Shown here one piece after another: positions 31,087-42,128 of a stretch of 64,000 bases of DNA. A model generated the notes under the pieces. That model was not told where the DNA came from. It searched no databases and saw nothing but the letters and a program-made list of their open reading frames with translations. Made by a program: the position numbers and the translations under genes. This DNA is from Gammaproteobacteria bacterium (lineage in GTDB: Bacteria > Pseudomonadota > Gammaproteobacteria > SZUA-229), in the NCBI GenBank assembly GCA_015488885.1, contig WFMW01000057.1:62001-126000 (forward strand). The letters run 5' to 3'. Each line of letters starts with the position of its first letter. Position 1 is the stretch's first letter.

Positions 31087-32207
31087 TAACCCAGCTCCTT
31101 GGCCAGGGCAGCAAGCAAACGCTGATTCTGGGTTTCGGTGCCGATGGTGATACGCAAATAGTCGGGCATTTGATAATTGGCAACCGGGCGCAGAATAATA
31201 CCGTGCTTTAATAAACGCTCATATAAAGCCTGCCCGTTCTGTTTAACATGCAAGGCGATAAAATTACCCATGGTTGGTAAATAATCCAGCTGCATGGCAT
31301 CAAACGCCGCTTCCAGCATAGCCTTACCGGCATTATTCATCGCCACACTTTTGTGAAGATGCTCGCTGTCATCCAGCGAAGCCAGCGCCGCAACCTGTGC
31401 CAGTGAACTGGTATTAAACGGCTGGCGGACACGATTTAAAATATTGGCAATATCAGGATGGGAAAGCGCATAACCAATACGCAAACCCGCCAGCGCATAA
31501 ACTTTGGAAAAGGTTCGGGTGATCACCAGATTGGGAAAACGTTGCAGCCAGTCGGCAATATCCGGTTGCAGACTTTTATCCATGTATTCCATATACGCCA
31601 GATCGAGAACGATAATAATGTCATCGGCAATACGCTCAAACAAGCCCAGCAACTGTGGCGGCGTTAGCCAGGTGCCGGTCGGATTGTTCGGGTTGGCAAT
31701 AAAAATCAGCCGGGTGGTATTATCGATACTGTCAAGCAAAGCATCTGGATCATGACCCAATGGCATGGTTGTATCGGTTGCCGACAGGGTGCTGGCAATA
31801 TTCGCGCGCGCGCCCACGGCCTGCACCACTATCGGGTAGACGGCAAAAGCATGTTCGGAAAAAACGGCTGAATCCGCTGGTGTTAAATAAGCGTGCGCAA
31901 GCATTTCCAGAATGTCATTCGAGCCATTGCCCAGGGTGACATTGCTAATATCAACATGATTAAGTTCGGCAATACGCTGGCTTAACGCAAAACCACTTCC
32001 GTCGGGATAATAATTGATACTGCTTAGTGCCTGCCGCAGTGCTGCCAGTGCCAGCGGTGACGGGCCCAGCGGATTTTCGTTGGAAGCCAGCTTAATGGCG
32101 TGTTGAATGCCCAGTTCACGTTCCAGTTCGGCAACCGGTTTGCCGGGCAGATAAGGCTGTAACTGCTGTACACCGGGCGTTGCCAGGGTAATAAAACGAT
32201 GCGTCAT
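31086..32207 (-). CDS. hisC: Histidinol-phosphate aminotransferase
   Basis: LASNENPLGPS, NPNNPTGT, TRTFSKVYALAGLRIGYA. Confidence 0.95.
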   Translation of the reverse strand: MTHRFITLATPGVQQLQPYLPGKPVAELERELGIQHAIKLASNENPLGPSPLALAALRQALSSINYYPDGSGFALSQRIAELNHVDISNVTLGNGSNDILEMLAHAYLTPADSAVFSEHAFAVYPIVVQAVGARANIASTLSATDTTMPLGHDPDALLDSIDNTTRLIFIANPNNPTGTWLTPPQLLGLFERIADDIIIVLDLAYMEYMDKSLQPDIADWLQRFPNLVITRTFSKVYALAGLRIGYALSHPDIANILNRVRQPFNTSSLAQVAALASLDDSEHLHKSVAMNNAGKAMLEAAFDAMQLDYLPTMGNFIALHVKQNGQALYERLLKHGIILRPVANYQMPDYLRITIGTETQNQRLLAALAKELG

Positions 32208-32225
32208 AATAACACCTGCATAGCG

Positions 32226-33311
32226 TTAAAGTACCGCCCGGGGATAGGAACCCAGTATTTTTACCATTGCCGAGGTTTTACCGATTTCTTCGATGGCTTC
32301 AGCAACCCTGTCATCTTCATAGTGGCCATCGACATCAATAAAAAAAACATATTCCCAGACACCACGACGTGAAGGCCGCGATTCAATATTACTCATACTG
32401 ATGCCGCGTTTGGCCAGCGGTTTAAGCAGGTCGTAGAGGGAACCGGCACGATTGTGGGCAAATACCAGCAGACTGGTTCGGTCACAGCCACTGGGTGGTG
32501 CCTGGTAGCGACCGATGATAACAAACCGCGTGGTATTATTCGGTTCATCTTCAATATCGGCCTTTAATACCGGAATATCATACATATCAGCTGCCAGGAT
32601 ACCGGCAATTGCCGCAGACTGTTCGTGCTGCAAGGCCAGCAGTACGGCTTCGGCATTACTGTTAACGGCAATACGTTCACTATCAGGCAGATTTTTATCC
32701 AGCCACAGACGACATTGTGCCAAAGACTGCTGATGTGAATAAACCCGCTTGATTGTTGCCACCGACGATGCCTTGCTGAGTAAATTATGACGGATACGCA
32801 GGGCCACTTCACCACTGATTGACAAAGATGAATTCATCAATAAATCCAGGGTGTAATTAATCACCCCTTCGGTAGAGTTTTCTACTGGCACCACGCCAAA
32901 ACTGGCCCCATCAGCTTCCACCAGTCGGAAGACTTCTTCAATACTGTTGACCGGCTGTGGCTGTATCAGGCGACCAAAATGTTTGTTTGCAGCGGCATGA
33001 GAATAGGTGCCTTCCGGGCCGAGGAATGCAATTTGCAAGGGTTTTTCCAGTGCCAGGCAGGCAGCCATAATCTCTCGGAAAATGCCGGCAATACTTTCAT
33101 CGCTCAACGGCCCGCTATTACGTTCCATGACTGTGCGCAATACCTGCGCTTCACGTTCAGGACGATAAAAGTGGCCGGTTTCACCCTGCTGCTGTTTAAC
33201 CTGTGCGACCTGTGCTGCACAGCGGGCACGCTCGGAAACCAGATGCTGAATCGACTGATCAATTTCATCAATCTGCTGGCGTATTTCGGTTAGCGGGTTA
33301 ATATCGACCAT
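32226..33311 (-). CDS. pheA: Bifunctional chorismate mutase / prephenate dehydratase
   Basis: Chorismate mutase N-terminus; AFLGPEGTYSHAAA; ACT domain ESRPSRRGVWEYVFFIDVDGH. Confidence 0.97.
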   Translation of the reverse strand: MVDINPLTEIRQQIDEIDQSIQHLVSERARCAAQVAQVKQQQGETGHFYRPEREAQVLRTVMERNSGPLSDESIAGIFREIMAACLALEKPLQIAFLGPEGTYSHAAANKHFGRLIQPQPVNSIEEVFRLVEADGASFGVVPVENSTEGVINYTLDLLMNSSLSISGEVALRIRHNLLSKASSVATIKRVYSHQQSLAQCRLWLDKNLPDSERIAVNSNAEAVLLALQHEQSAAIAGILAADMYDIPVLKADIEDEPNNTTRFVIIGRYQAPPSGCDRTSLLVFAHNRAGSLYDLLKPLAKRGISMSNIESRPSRRGVWEYVFFIDVDGHYEDDRVAEAIEEIGKTSAMVKILGSYPRAVL

Positions 33312-33333
33312 TTATTATTACCACGGATAATCA

Positions 33334-34503
33334 TCAGGCCTGCACGATCCTGGCTTTTAATACGCCTTCAATGTCCGTAATTTGATCAATCATCTCATGA
33401 TCAACCTCACATTCAATATCCATTAACGTGTAGGCAATATCATTTCTGGAATCATTACGTAAATGATGAATATTAAAGCCGGCATCACCAACACTACTGG
33501 AAATTTTAGCGATCATATCCGGCATATTTTTATGCGTAATGGCAATACGTGCCTTACCACCGCGAGTCAGTTTGACGGCGGGAAAATTAACTGAGTTACG
33601 TATATTACCGTTTTCCAGAAAATCCTTAAGCTGGTCGGCAATCATAATGGCACAGTTTTCTTCAGCTTCCACGGTGGAAGCACCAAGATGCGGCAGGGTA
33701 ATCACATGCGGATTATTTTTAAGTTTCTGTGCCGGAAAATCACACACATAGGCACCTATTTTTCCCTCTTCAATGGCTACCAGTATATCATCATCATTAA
33801 CAATACCCTGGCGGGAAAAATTCAGCACCACCGCAGCGGTTTTCATTTCTGCCAGACGCGGTGCACTTAATAGATTTTTTGTTGCATTAATCAACGGTAC
33901 ATGGAAAGTAATAAAATCAGCCTGTGCAATCAGCTCGTCAACACTGGCCATTTCCTCCACCGAAGAAGACAGTTTCCACGCGCTTTTAACGGTGATGGTC
34001 GGATCAAAACCAATCACCCGCATCCCCAGCGCCACTGCGGCATTGGCGACTTTAACCCCGATAGCCCCCAGGCCAACAACCCCCAGAGTACGTCCCGGTA
34101 GTTCATAACCCACATACTGTTTTTTACCAGCCTCGACAGCTTTTGCCTGCTCTTCATCACTACCTTCAACATTTGCCGCATATTCCCAGGCCTGGCAGAG
34201 ATTACGGCAAGCCAGCAACATCCCGGCGATAACTAGTTCCTTTACCGCGTTGGCATTAGCACCAGGGGCATTAAACACCACTACCCCGGCTTGTGTTAGA
34301 CGTTCCACCGGTACATTATTGGTACCCGCCCCGGCACGACCAACCGCCAGTAAATTCTCGGCGATTTCCATATCATGCAATTTTTGCGAACGTAAAATAA
34401 TGGCATCTGGATTTTCTATATCGGGATCCACCAGATAATTACCGGAGGGTAAACGGCTTAAGCCCTTCTGGGAAATATTATTAATGGTTTTTATGTTATA
34501 CAT
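33334..34503 (-). CDS. serA: D-3-phosphoglycerate dehydrogenase
   Basis: GRAGAGTNNVPVE, LGVVGLGAIGVKVANAA, C-terminal ACT domain. Confidence 0.94.
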   Translation of the reverse strand: MYNIKTINNISQKGLSRLPSGNYLVDPDIENPDAIILRSQKLHDMEIAENLLAVGRAGAGTNNVPVERLTQAGVVVFNAPGANANAVKELVIAGMLLACRNLCQAWEYAANVEGSDEEQAKAVEAGKKQYVGYELPGRTLGVVGLGAIGVKVANAAVALGMRVIGFDPTITVKSAWKLSSSVEEMASVDELIAQADFITFHVPLINATKNLLSAPRLAEMKTAAVVLNFSRQGIVNDDDILVAIEEGKIGAYVCDFPAQKLKNNPHVITLPHLGASTVEAEENCAIMIADQLKDFLENGNIRNSVNFPAVKLTRGGKARIAITHKNMPDMIAKISSSVGDAGFNIHHLRNDSRNDIAYTLMDIECEVDHEMIDQITDIEGVLKARIVQA

Positions 34504-34599
34504 AATCTATTTGTACATAACCTATGTTTTAAAAAGTTTTAAGTTAGCAGTAAACTTTATTTATTCTTTATCTTGCAACGCTAATTTTTAATTTTGTTT

Positions 34600-35682
34600 T
34601 TATGCCCGGGTACGTTCAAATTCCTGCATAAAGGCAATCAGTTTATCAACACCTGCTTCGGGCATGGCATTATAAATACTGGCGCGCATACCACCTACAG
34701 AACGGTGTCCTTTTAAGGAAGTTAAACCTGCTGCGGCTGCCTGTTCAATAAAAGTCGCATCTAACTCGGCATCGGCCAGGATAAACGGTATATTCATCCA
34801 GGAACGACAGTTGAGTGCAACCGGATTAGTATAAAACGCGGAATCATCAATCGCTTTATACAGTTTTTCAGCCTTACGCTGATTGATGGCTTCGACGGCA
34901 GCCAGCCCGCCCAGGTCTAACGCCCATGCAAACACCAGCCCGGCCACATACCAGCTATAGGTTGGTGGCGTGTTATACATGGAACCATTATCCGCATGGG
35001 TTTTATAATCCAGCATTGCCGGCATCGCTGGATTCGCTTTGCCGATTAAATCTTCACGAACAATCACAATAGTTAAACCAGCCGGGCCGATATTTTTCTG
35101 TGCGCCCATATAAATCAAACCATAATGGCTGACATCGAGCTGGCGCGAAAGAATATTGGAAGACATATCTGCAACCAGTGGTACATCACCGGTTTCAGGA
35201 ATATATGGAAACTCAACCCCGACAATGGTTTCATTCGGCGTGTAATGCACATAAGCCGCGTCGGGGTCAAAAGCCAGACTGCTCGCTTCCGGTACTGTGG
35301 TAAATTTACTCTCGGTGGTGTCGGCAACAAGATTGACCTCGCCATAGCGTTTTGCCTCGGCAACGGCTTTTTTTGACCACTGCCCGGTAAGCAGATAATC
35401 GGCACTTTTTTTACCTGCCAGAAGGTTAATCGGTGCCATTGCAAACTGCATACTGGCACCACCCTGTAAAAACAGAACTTTATAATTATCGGGAATAGCC
35501 AGTAAAGTACGCAGGTCTGCTTCAGCTTTTTCAGCAATCGATTTAAATTCCTTGCCACGGTGACTCATTTCCATTACTGACATACCCGAACCCTGCCAGT
35601 CCAGCATTTCAGCACTGGCTTGCTGTAAAACAGTTTCAGGTAAAATTGCCGGACCGGCACTAAAATTAAATACTCTGCTCAT
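34600..35682 (-). CDS. serC: Phosphoserine aminotransferase
   Basis: MSRVFNFSAGPAILPETVL; IYMGAQKNIGPAGLTIVIVREDL. Confidence 0.97.
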   Translation of the reverse strand: MSRVFNFSAGPAILPETVLQQASAEMLDWQGSGMSVMEMSHRGKEFKSIAEKAEADLRTLLAIPDNYKVLFLQGGASMQFAMAPINLLAGKKSADYLLTGQWSKKAVAEAKRYGEVNLVADTTESKFTTVPEASSLAFDPDAAYVHYTPNETIVGVEFPYIPETGDVPLVADMSSNILSRQLDVSHYGLIYMGAQKNIGPAGLTIVIVREDLIGKANPAMPAMLDYKTHADNGSMYNTPPTYSWYVAGLVFAWALDLGGLAAVEAINQRKAEKLYKAIDDSAFYTNPVALNCRSWMNIPFILADAELDATFIEQAAAAGLTSLKGHRSVGGMRASIYNAMPEAGVDKLIAFMQEFERTRA

Positions 35683-35856
35683 GAAATTCTCACTGGAAAA
35701 ATATATAGAAACCGCTGCTTAATACCGATACGAGAAAGATTTCTGCCATTTTCACACCTACCCGTAGCGTACAAATATATCGATAAATAAGATTAAATAT
35801 ATTCGATAACTATATGATTAAAAAATTAAAATATGGATTAATAATATCTGGATAAA

Positions 35857-38436
35857 TTAGTCACCACCGACTTTGTCATCATCGGCAGCTTCATTATCCA
35901 TCGCCTCAATTTTAGCAAGCTCAACCAGTTTTTCATGGTTTGTTAAACGCACCAGGCGCACACCCTGTGTATTACGCCCCATTTCACTGATGTCGGCCAC
36001 CGCTATACGAACCAGGGTGCCGTTATCGCTGATCATCATAATTTCATCTTCAGGACGCACTTGCACCGCAGCAACCACTTTACCATTACGCTTGTTGGTT
36101 TGAATAGAGATAACGCCCTGACCACCACGACCTTTTAGCGGATAATCGTTAACATTGCTACGTTTGCCAAAACCATTTTCTGTTGCGGTAAGAATGGAAC
36201 CCTGCTCGGCAACCAGAATCATACTGATCACTTCCTGACCTTCAGCAATACGCATTCCACGTACACCAGCCGCCAGGCGCCCCATTGCACGCACATCGGT
36301 TTCTGAAAAACGCACCGATTTACCTGCATCTGACAATAACATAATGTGGCGTGAACCATCCGTAATGGCGACGTCTACCAGTTTATCCCCATCATGTAAA
36401 TCAATGGCAATAATACCGGATGCACGTGGTCGGGAAAAATCAGATAGTGCCGTTTTCTTAACTGTACCTGAGCTGGTTGCCATAAATATGAACTGATCAT
36501 CCTTGTAGTCACGTACCGGTAACACAGCATGGATCCGTTCACCAGAATTCAGCGGCAACAGATTTACCAGCGGTTTACCGCGTGAACCGCGCCCCGCCAT
36601 GGGAATCTGATACACTTTCAGCCAGTAAACTTTACCCAGGCTGGAAAAACACAATAGCGTATCATGGGTATTCGCAATAAATAAAGATTCGATAAAATCG
36701 GCGGTTTTCACATCTGCTGCCGATTTTCCTCGCCCACCACGTCGTTGCGTGTTGTACACATCCATAGCTTGCGATTTGGCATAGCCTTCATGAGAAACAG
36801 TCACGACCACATCTTCTTCGGTAATCAGATCTTCCATGGTCAGGTCTAACTGGTCAGCAATAATTTCACTACGACGATCATCATTAAAACTTTCTCTAAT
36901 TTCAATCAGCTCATCCTGAATCACCTGCATTAATCTTTCAGGGCTGGAAAGTATCTTGATAAGTTCTTTAATTGTCTCCAATATATCCTTGAATTCATTA
37001 ACTATTTTATCTTGCTCTAAGCCGGTCAAACGATGCAGTTTTAATTCAAGAATGGCTTGCGCCTGCGCTTCGGAAAGATGATAACCATCGTCTTTCAAGC
37101 CATAACGCGGGTCAAGATTATCTGGTCGTGAAGCGGAAATATCGGCATTTTCAGTGGCTCGCTTGACCATATCAACCACCATGCCCGGCGGCCATACTGT
37201 ATTGATTAAACCCGCCCTGGCCACGGCAGGACTGGAAGATTTCTTAATCAACGCAATGACGGCATCAATATTAGCCAGCGCCACTGCCAGGCCTTCCAAC
37301 AGGTGTGCACGTGCCCGGGCTTTGCGTAATTCATAAATAGTACGACGGGTAACCACTTCACGCCGATGGCGAATAAAGGCATCGAGAATCTGTTTCAGAT
37401 TTAGTAATTGCGGTTGACCATCGACCAGTGCCACCATATTGATACCGAAAGCAGTCTGCATAGCAGTCTGTGAATACAGGTTGTTCAACACGACTTCACC
37501 AACTTCACCACGCCGTAGCTCAATAACAATACGCATACCATCCTTGTCAGATTCATCTCGCAGCGCGGTAATACCTTCCAGACGTTTTTCCTTGACCAGT
37601 TCAGCAATACGCTCAATGAGCTTTGCCTTATTTACCTGGTAGGGAATTTCGCTGACAATAATAGTCTGCTTGCCATTTTTTTCATTGCTGATAATCGCCG
37701 CCCGTGAACGCATAACCATACGGCCACGACCCGTTTTATAAGCCTGACGAATGCCTTTGGTACCATTAATCAAGGCTGCTGTGGGCAGATCCGGTGCCGG
37801 GATATATTCCATGATGGCATCTATCGTCATATCCGGGTTATTAATCAATGCCAGACAGGCATCAATCGCCTCCCCCAGATTATGCGGTGGCATATTGGTT
37901 GCCATACCGACGGCAATCCCGGATGAACCATTGACCAGCATATTCGGCACCCGGGTAGGCAAAACAGTCGGTTCAGACTCGGAACCATCGTAGTTTTCAA
38001 CAAAATCAACGGTTTCTTTTTCCAGGTCGGCGAGTAGCTGATGGGCAATCTTTGCCATCCGCACTTCGGTATAGCGCATGGCTGCCGGGGCATCGCCATC
38101 GACCGAACCAAAGTTACCCTGTCCGTCAATCAGCATATAGCGTAATGAAAATGGCTGTGCCATGCGCACAATGGTGTCATACACCGCCGTATCACCATGC
38201 GGGTGATATTTACCAATGACATCACCGACCACACGTGCTGATTTTTTATAGGGTTTGTTCCAGTCATTACCGAGTACATTCATGGCGTAAAGCACACGTC
38301 GATGTACCGGTTTAAGGCCATCGCGAACATCGGGCAGAGCGCGACCAACAATCACACTCATGGCATAATCCAGATAGGATTGCCGCATTTCGTCTTCGAG
38401 GTTTACCGGGGATATTTCTTTTGCAAATTCTGCCAT
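35857..38436 (-). CDS. gyrA: DNA gyrase subunit A
   Basis: [50 protein letters not shown]. Confidence 0.98.
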   Translation of the reverse strand: MAEFAKEISPVNLEDEMRQSYLDYAMSVIVGRALPDVRDGLKPVHRRVLYAMNVLGNDWNKPYKKSARVVGDVIGKYHPHGDTAVYDTIVRMAQPFSLRYMLIDGQGNFGSVDGDAPAAMRYTEVRMAKIAHQLLADLEKETVDFVENYDGSESEPTVLPTRVPNMLVNGSSGIAVGMATNMPPHNLGEAIDACLALINNPDMTIDAIMEYIPAPDLPTAALINGTKGIRQAYKTGRGRMVMRSRAAIISNEKNGKQTIIVSEIPYQVNKAKLIERIAELVKEKRLEGITALRDESDKDGMRIVIELRRGEVGEVVLNNLYSQTAMQTAFGINMVALVDGQPQLLNLKQILDAFIRHRREVVTRRTIYELRKARARAHLLEGLAVALANIDAVIALIKKSSSPAVARAGLINTVWPPGMVVDMVKRATENADISASRPDNLDPRYGLKDDGYHLSEAQAQAILELKLHRLTGLEQDKIVNEFKDILETIKELIKILSSPERLMQVIQDELIEIRESFNDDRRSEIIADQLDLTMEDLITEEDVVVTVSHEGYAKSQAMDVYNTQRRGGRGKSAADVKTADFIESLFIANTHDTLLCFSSLGKVYWLKVYQIPMAGRGSRGKPLVNLLPLNSGERIHAVLPVRDYKDDQFIFMATSSGTVKKTALSDFSRPRASGIIAIDLHDGDKLVDVAITDGSRHIMLLSDAGKSVRFSETDVRAMGRLAAGVRGMRIAEGQEVISMILVAEQGSILTATENGFGKRSNVNDYPLKGRGGQGVISIQTNKRNGKVVAAVQVRPEDEIMMISDNGTLVRIAVADISEMGRNTQGVRLVRLTNHEKLVELAKIEAMDNEAADDDKVGGD

Positions 38437-38526
38437 TTAGGCTGCCATTAAGGGTAAGTCATTAGTAACTGCTCAGAGCACATCGTGTCAGTTATGGTTA
38501 ATTGTAACGATTCATTGCAACGATTT

Positions 38527-38573
38527 ACTGTTCACCTGAATCCATGATGAACCTACGGATTCAGGTGAACAGT
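38527..38573. repeat. 17-bp perfect inverted repeat ACTGTTCACCTGAATCC...GGATTCAGGTGAACAGT
   Basis: Arms 38527-38543 and 38557-38573, 13-nt loop, in the gyrA upstream region. Confidence 0.9.
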
Positions 38574-38616
38574 TAGCGTTATTTCATGCCAATGAATATG
38601 CGCATTAAAATACGTC

Positions 38617-38783
38617 TCGAGAACCTCTGAACAAGTCTGGATACAGCAGATTGAGAGCCAGAATTTTTTTCATAGCAAGGCGCCAGACAACTGGAATAGT
38701 TATTCTATTTCAATTGCTTAGTAACAAAGCTATGGAAAATTCTGGACTCAAGATGTGTATTCACGACTTGTTCCGAGGCTCCC
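38617..38783. mobile_element. ~167-bp imperfect palindromic MITE-like element
   Basis: GAGAACCTCTGAACAAGTC (left end) pairs with GACTTGTTCCGAGGCTCCC (right end); internal arms AGCCAGAATTTTTTTCATAGC / GCTATGGAAAATTCTGGACT also pair. Confidence 0.75.
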
Positions 38784-38888
38784 TTATTAAACCGTATAAT
38801 CTTACCATACTTCAGTCATGCAGACACAGTGTTTTAACGCGCCATGTTTTGATAGACCTGGTTCTGATTGACGGCGCACTTGCTGCCC

Positions 38889-41800
38889 TCAGGCAGACTT
38901 TGGCAGCAGCCGCTCAAGGTGTTTATGCATGACCGCATAATACACCACCGGTATAACCAGTAATGTCAGGATAGTAGATACCAGCAAACCAAAGATTAAG
39001 GAGATGGCCAGACCACCGAAAATCGGGTCACTGATAATAAAGAAACCACCGATCATCGCGGCAATACCGGTTAATACAATCGGTTTGGCACGTACTGCAG
39101 CTGAATTAATTACCGCAAGATGAAAATCGATGCCTTCGGCTACCTGCTGATTAATAAAATCAACCAGTAAAATAGAGTTACGCACAATAATCCCCGCCAA
39201 CGCAATCATGCCTATCATCGAGGTAGCGGTGAACTGTGCGTGTAACAGGGCATGACCGGGAAGAATACCGATAATAGTCAATGGAATCGGTGCCATAATT
39301 ACCAGCGGCACTTTGTAGGAATGAAACTGCGCCACTACCAGCAGATAGATCATCAGCAGACCAACGATGTAGGCAAGCCCCATATCACGAAAAGTTTCAT
39401 AGGTAATCTGCCATTCCCCATCCCACTTTAAACTGTATTCATAAGGGTCTTCCGGCTGGGTAATATACCACTGCTTTAATTGATGCTGCGCTTTGACTTT
39501 TTGCGCAATCGCAAACATGCCATACAACGGGCTATCCAGTTTCCCGGCGCTGTCACCGGTTACATAAACCACGGGCAATAAATCTTTATGGTAAATATTC
39601 TGTTCACGCGTCCCGGCATGAATACTTACCAGATCGGTTAACGGTACCAGCCTGCCCCTGGCTGAACGTACTTTCAATGCCAGCACCTGCTCGACATCCG
39701 CCTTGTCGGCATCTGCATATTCTACCCGCACCGGCACTGCATATTTAAGATGGTTACCATGCAGATAGGTCACATCGGTACCCTTTAATACGGTATTTAA
39801 CGCTTCACTGATAAGCTGTTGTGAAACCCCGAGTCTGGCCGCATGCTGACGGTCAACGTCAACGGTTAATTTCTTTTCTGGATAACCAATACTATCATCC
39901 ACATCGACGACATCGGCTGTGGATGCAAAAATTTTGCGTAGATTTCTGGCCTGCCGAATCTGACCGGCATAATCCAGACCATATACTTCAGCAATAATCG
40001 GCGACATAACGGGTGGCCCCGGCGGTACTTCAACTATTTTCGCATTACCATGGTATTTTTTTGCAATAGCCTGTAGCGGCTTACGCACATACTGAGCAAT
40101 AGCATGGCTTTCACGTTCACGCTGGTGTTTGTCAATCAGGTTAACCTGAATATCACCTTCATTAGCACTTTTACGTAAATAATACTGACGTACCAGGCCA
40201 TTAAAACTGATTGGCGAAGCGGTGCCAGCATAAACTTCATAGTCGGTGACTTCATTCACCTTACCAATATACGCCCCCATTTCCTGCAACACTCGTGTCG
40301 TCTGTTCCAGCGATGTGCCTTCTGGCATATCCAGTACAACCTGAAATTCATTTTTGTTATCGAAAGGCAGCATCTTCAGCACAACCGCCTTAAACATCAC
40401 CAGTGACAGAGCAGCCATAATTAGAAAAACAATACCAGCCAGCAATAACCAGCGGTTTCTATTGCTATTGGTATGCGTTAAAAAAGGTGTCATTAAGCGG
40501 CTAAAAAATTGATTAAGGTGACTTTCCTGCTGATTTTCTGCGCGTATTTCTGTTTGCGGCAGGCTGGCATGTTTACGCAGCATAATATAGCTGAACCAGG
40601 GGGTAAAAATAAAGGCAACGGCCAGCGAACCAAGCATTCCCATGCTTGCATTAATCGGTATCGGGCTCATATACGGCCCCATTAAGCCGCTTACAAAAGC
40701 CATTGGCAACAGTGCCGCAATCACCGTAAACGTTGCCAGTATCGTTGGCCCACCCACTTCATCAACGGCCACAGGGATGAGTTTACGCAAATTTTTCTTC
40801 CTGATAGACAGATGCCGATGAATATTTTCCACCACCACCACGGCATCATCAACCAGAATACCAATGGAAAAAATAAGCGCAAATAATGACACTCGGTTCA
40901 AAGTAAACCCGTAGGCCCATGAAGCAAACAGGGTAATTAATAGCGTAATACCAACTGCCGTACCAACAATAATGCCTTCACGCCAGCCCAGCACGCCAAC
41001 AATCAGCAACGTCACAATGACGGTTTCAATAATTAATTTATGAATTAACTTTTCAGATTTTGCCTCTGCGGTAACCCCATAATTACGCGTAATAGTAACT
41101 TCAACATTGTCAGGAATAAAAGTACCTTTTAACTGGTTCAGACGATGGATAACCTGATTAGCAATGGTGACAGCATTGGTACCCGGTTTTTTTGCAATCG
41201 CCAGTGTAACGGCAGGTTGTGGTTGATTAATAACAGTAGCATGAATGGTATGGTTAATTAAACCTGACTTACCTGCGGCAATAGAGACATAGTGTAATGG
41301 CGAATCGACACCATAATTTATTTTTGCAACATCACGTAAATAGACCGCCTTGCCCGCCGATACACCAACAACCAGATTGGCAATTTGATTCGCGGTGGTT
41401 AAAAAGCTGCCTGCCTGTACCAGAATCTGATGATTATCACTGGTAACGGTTAAATTGTTATGCGAAACATTTGCCGCCCGTAGCGCATCACTCAGTTGTT
41501 TAATATCAATGTTATAGCCTGCCAGCGCCTGTGGGTCGAGTACCACATGAACGACCCGGTCTGGACTGCCAATGGTGTAAATATCACGGGTACCCTGAAT
41601 ACGCTTTAATTCGGTTTCAAGACCATGCGCCACCTGACTGAGTTCATCAGCCCCCGTGTGTTTATCTTTAGACCACAAAGTTGCAGTAATAATCGGTACA
41701 TCATCAATACCTTTGGGTTTAATAATCGGCCGTCCTACACCAATATTTTTTGGCAGCCAGTCCCGATTGGAATAAAGTTTGTTGTACAGTCGAACAATAG

Positions 41801-42128
41801 CATCAGTGCGATTCTGCCCGACCAGAAACTGTACGGTAAGAATCGCCATACCTGGTGTTGAGGTGGAATAAACATGTTTTATGCCACTAATTTCTGAAAT
41901 CACCTGCTCTGCCGGGGTTGCCACCAGACTTTCCACCTCGGAAGCCGACGCACCCGGAAAGGCAATAAATACATTGGCAAAAGTCACATTAATTTGCGGA
42001 TCTTCCTCACGTGGTGTAACCGCGACTGCAAAAATACCCAGTAACACGCCGACCAGAGCCAGTAGCGGGGTTATCTGTGAAGTCAGAAAATGTCTGGCAA
42101 TGCTTCCCGACAGGCCAAGCTTAGTCAT
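38889..42128 (-). CDS. RND-family efflux transporter permease (AcrB/AcrD/AcrF type)
   Basis: About 1079 aa, FPGASASEVESLVATPAE, GILVDDAVVVVENIHRH in TM4. Confidence 0.95.
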   Translation of the reverse strand: MTKLGLSGSIARHFLTSQITPLLALVGVLLGIFAVAVTPREEDPQINVTFANVFIAFPGASASEVESLVATPAEQVISEISGIKHVYSTSTPGMAILTVQFLVGQNRTDAIVRLYNKLYSNRDWLPKNIGVGRPIIKPKGIDDVPIITATLWSKDKHTGADELSQVAHGLETELKRIQGTRDIYTIGSPDRVVHVVLDPQALAGYNIDIKQLSDALRAANVSHNNLTVTSDNHQILVQAGSFLTTANQIANLVVGVSAGKAVYLRDVAKINYGVDSPLHYVSIAAGKSGLINHTIHATVINQPQPAVTLAIAKKPGTNAVTIANQVIHRLNQLKGTFIPDNVEVTITRNYGVTAEAKSEKLIHKLIIETVIVTLLIVGVLGWREGIIVGTAVGITLLITLFASWAYGFTLNRVSLFALIFSIGILVDDAVVVVENIHRHLSIRKKNLRKLIPVAVDEVGGPTILATFTVIAALLPMAFVSGLMGPYMSPIPINASMGMLGSLAVAFIFTPWFSYIMLRKHASLPQTEIRAENQQESHLNQFFSRLMTPFLTHTNSNRNRWLLLAGIVFLIMAALSLVMFKAVVLKMLPFDNKNEFQVVLDMPEGTSLEQTTRVLQEMGAYIGKVNEVTDYEVYAGTASPISFNGLVRQYYLRKSANEGDIQVNLIDKHQRERESHAIAQYVRKPLQAIAKKYHGNAKIVEVPPGPPVMSPIIAEVYGLDYAGQIRQARNLRKIFASTADVVDVDDSIGYPEKKLTVDVDRQHAARLGVSQQLISEALNTVLKGTDVTYLHGNHLKYAVPVRVEYADADKADVEQVLALKVRSARGRLVPLTDLVSIHAGTREQNIYHKDLLPVVYVTGDSAGKLDSPLYGMFAIAQKVKAQHQLKQWYITQPEDPYEYSLKWDGEWQITYETFRDMGLAYIVGLLMIYLLVVAQFHSYKVPLVIMAPIPLTIIGILPGHALLHAQFTATSMIGMIALAGIIVRNSILLVDFINQQVAEGIDFHLAVINSAAVRAKPIVLTGIAAMIGGFFIISDPIFGGLAISLIFGLLVSTILTLLVIPVVYYAVMHKHLERLLPKSA

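Noticed and set aside
35857-38436. GyrA Thr at the position of E. coli Ser83 ([10 protein letters not shown]) as a quinolone resistance mutation
   Set aside because: Thr is the normal residue at this site in several gammaproteobacteria such as Pseudomonas aeruginosa; not evidence of resistance
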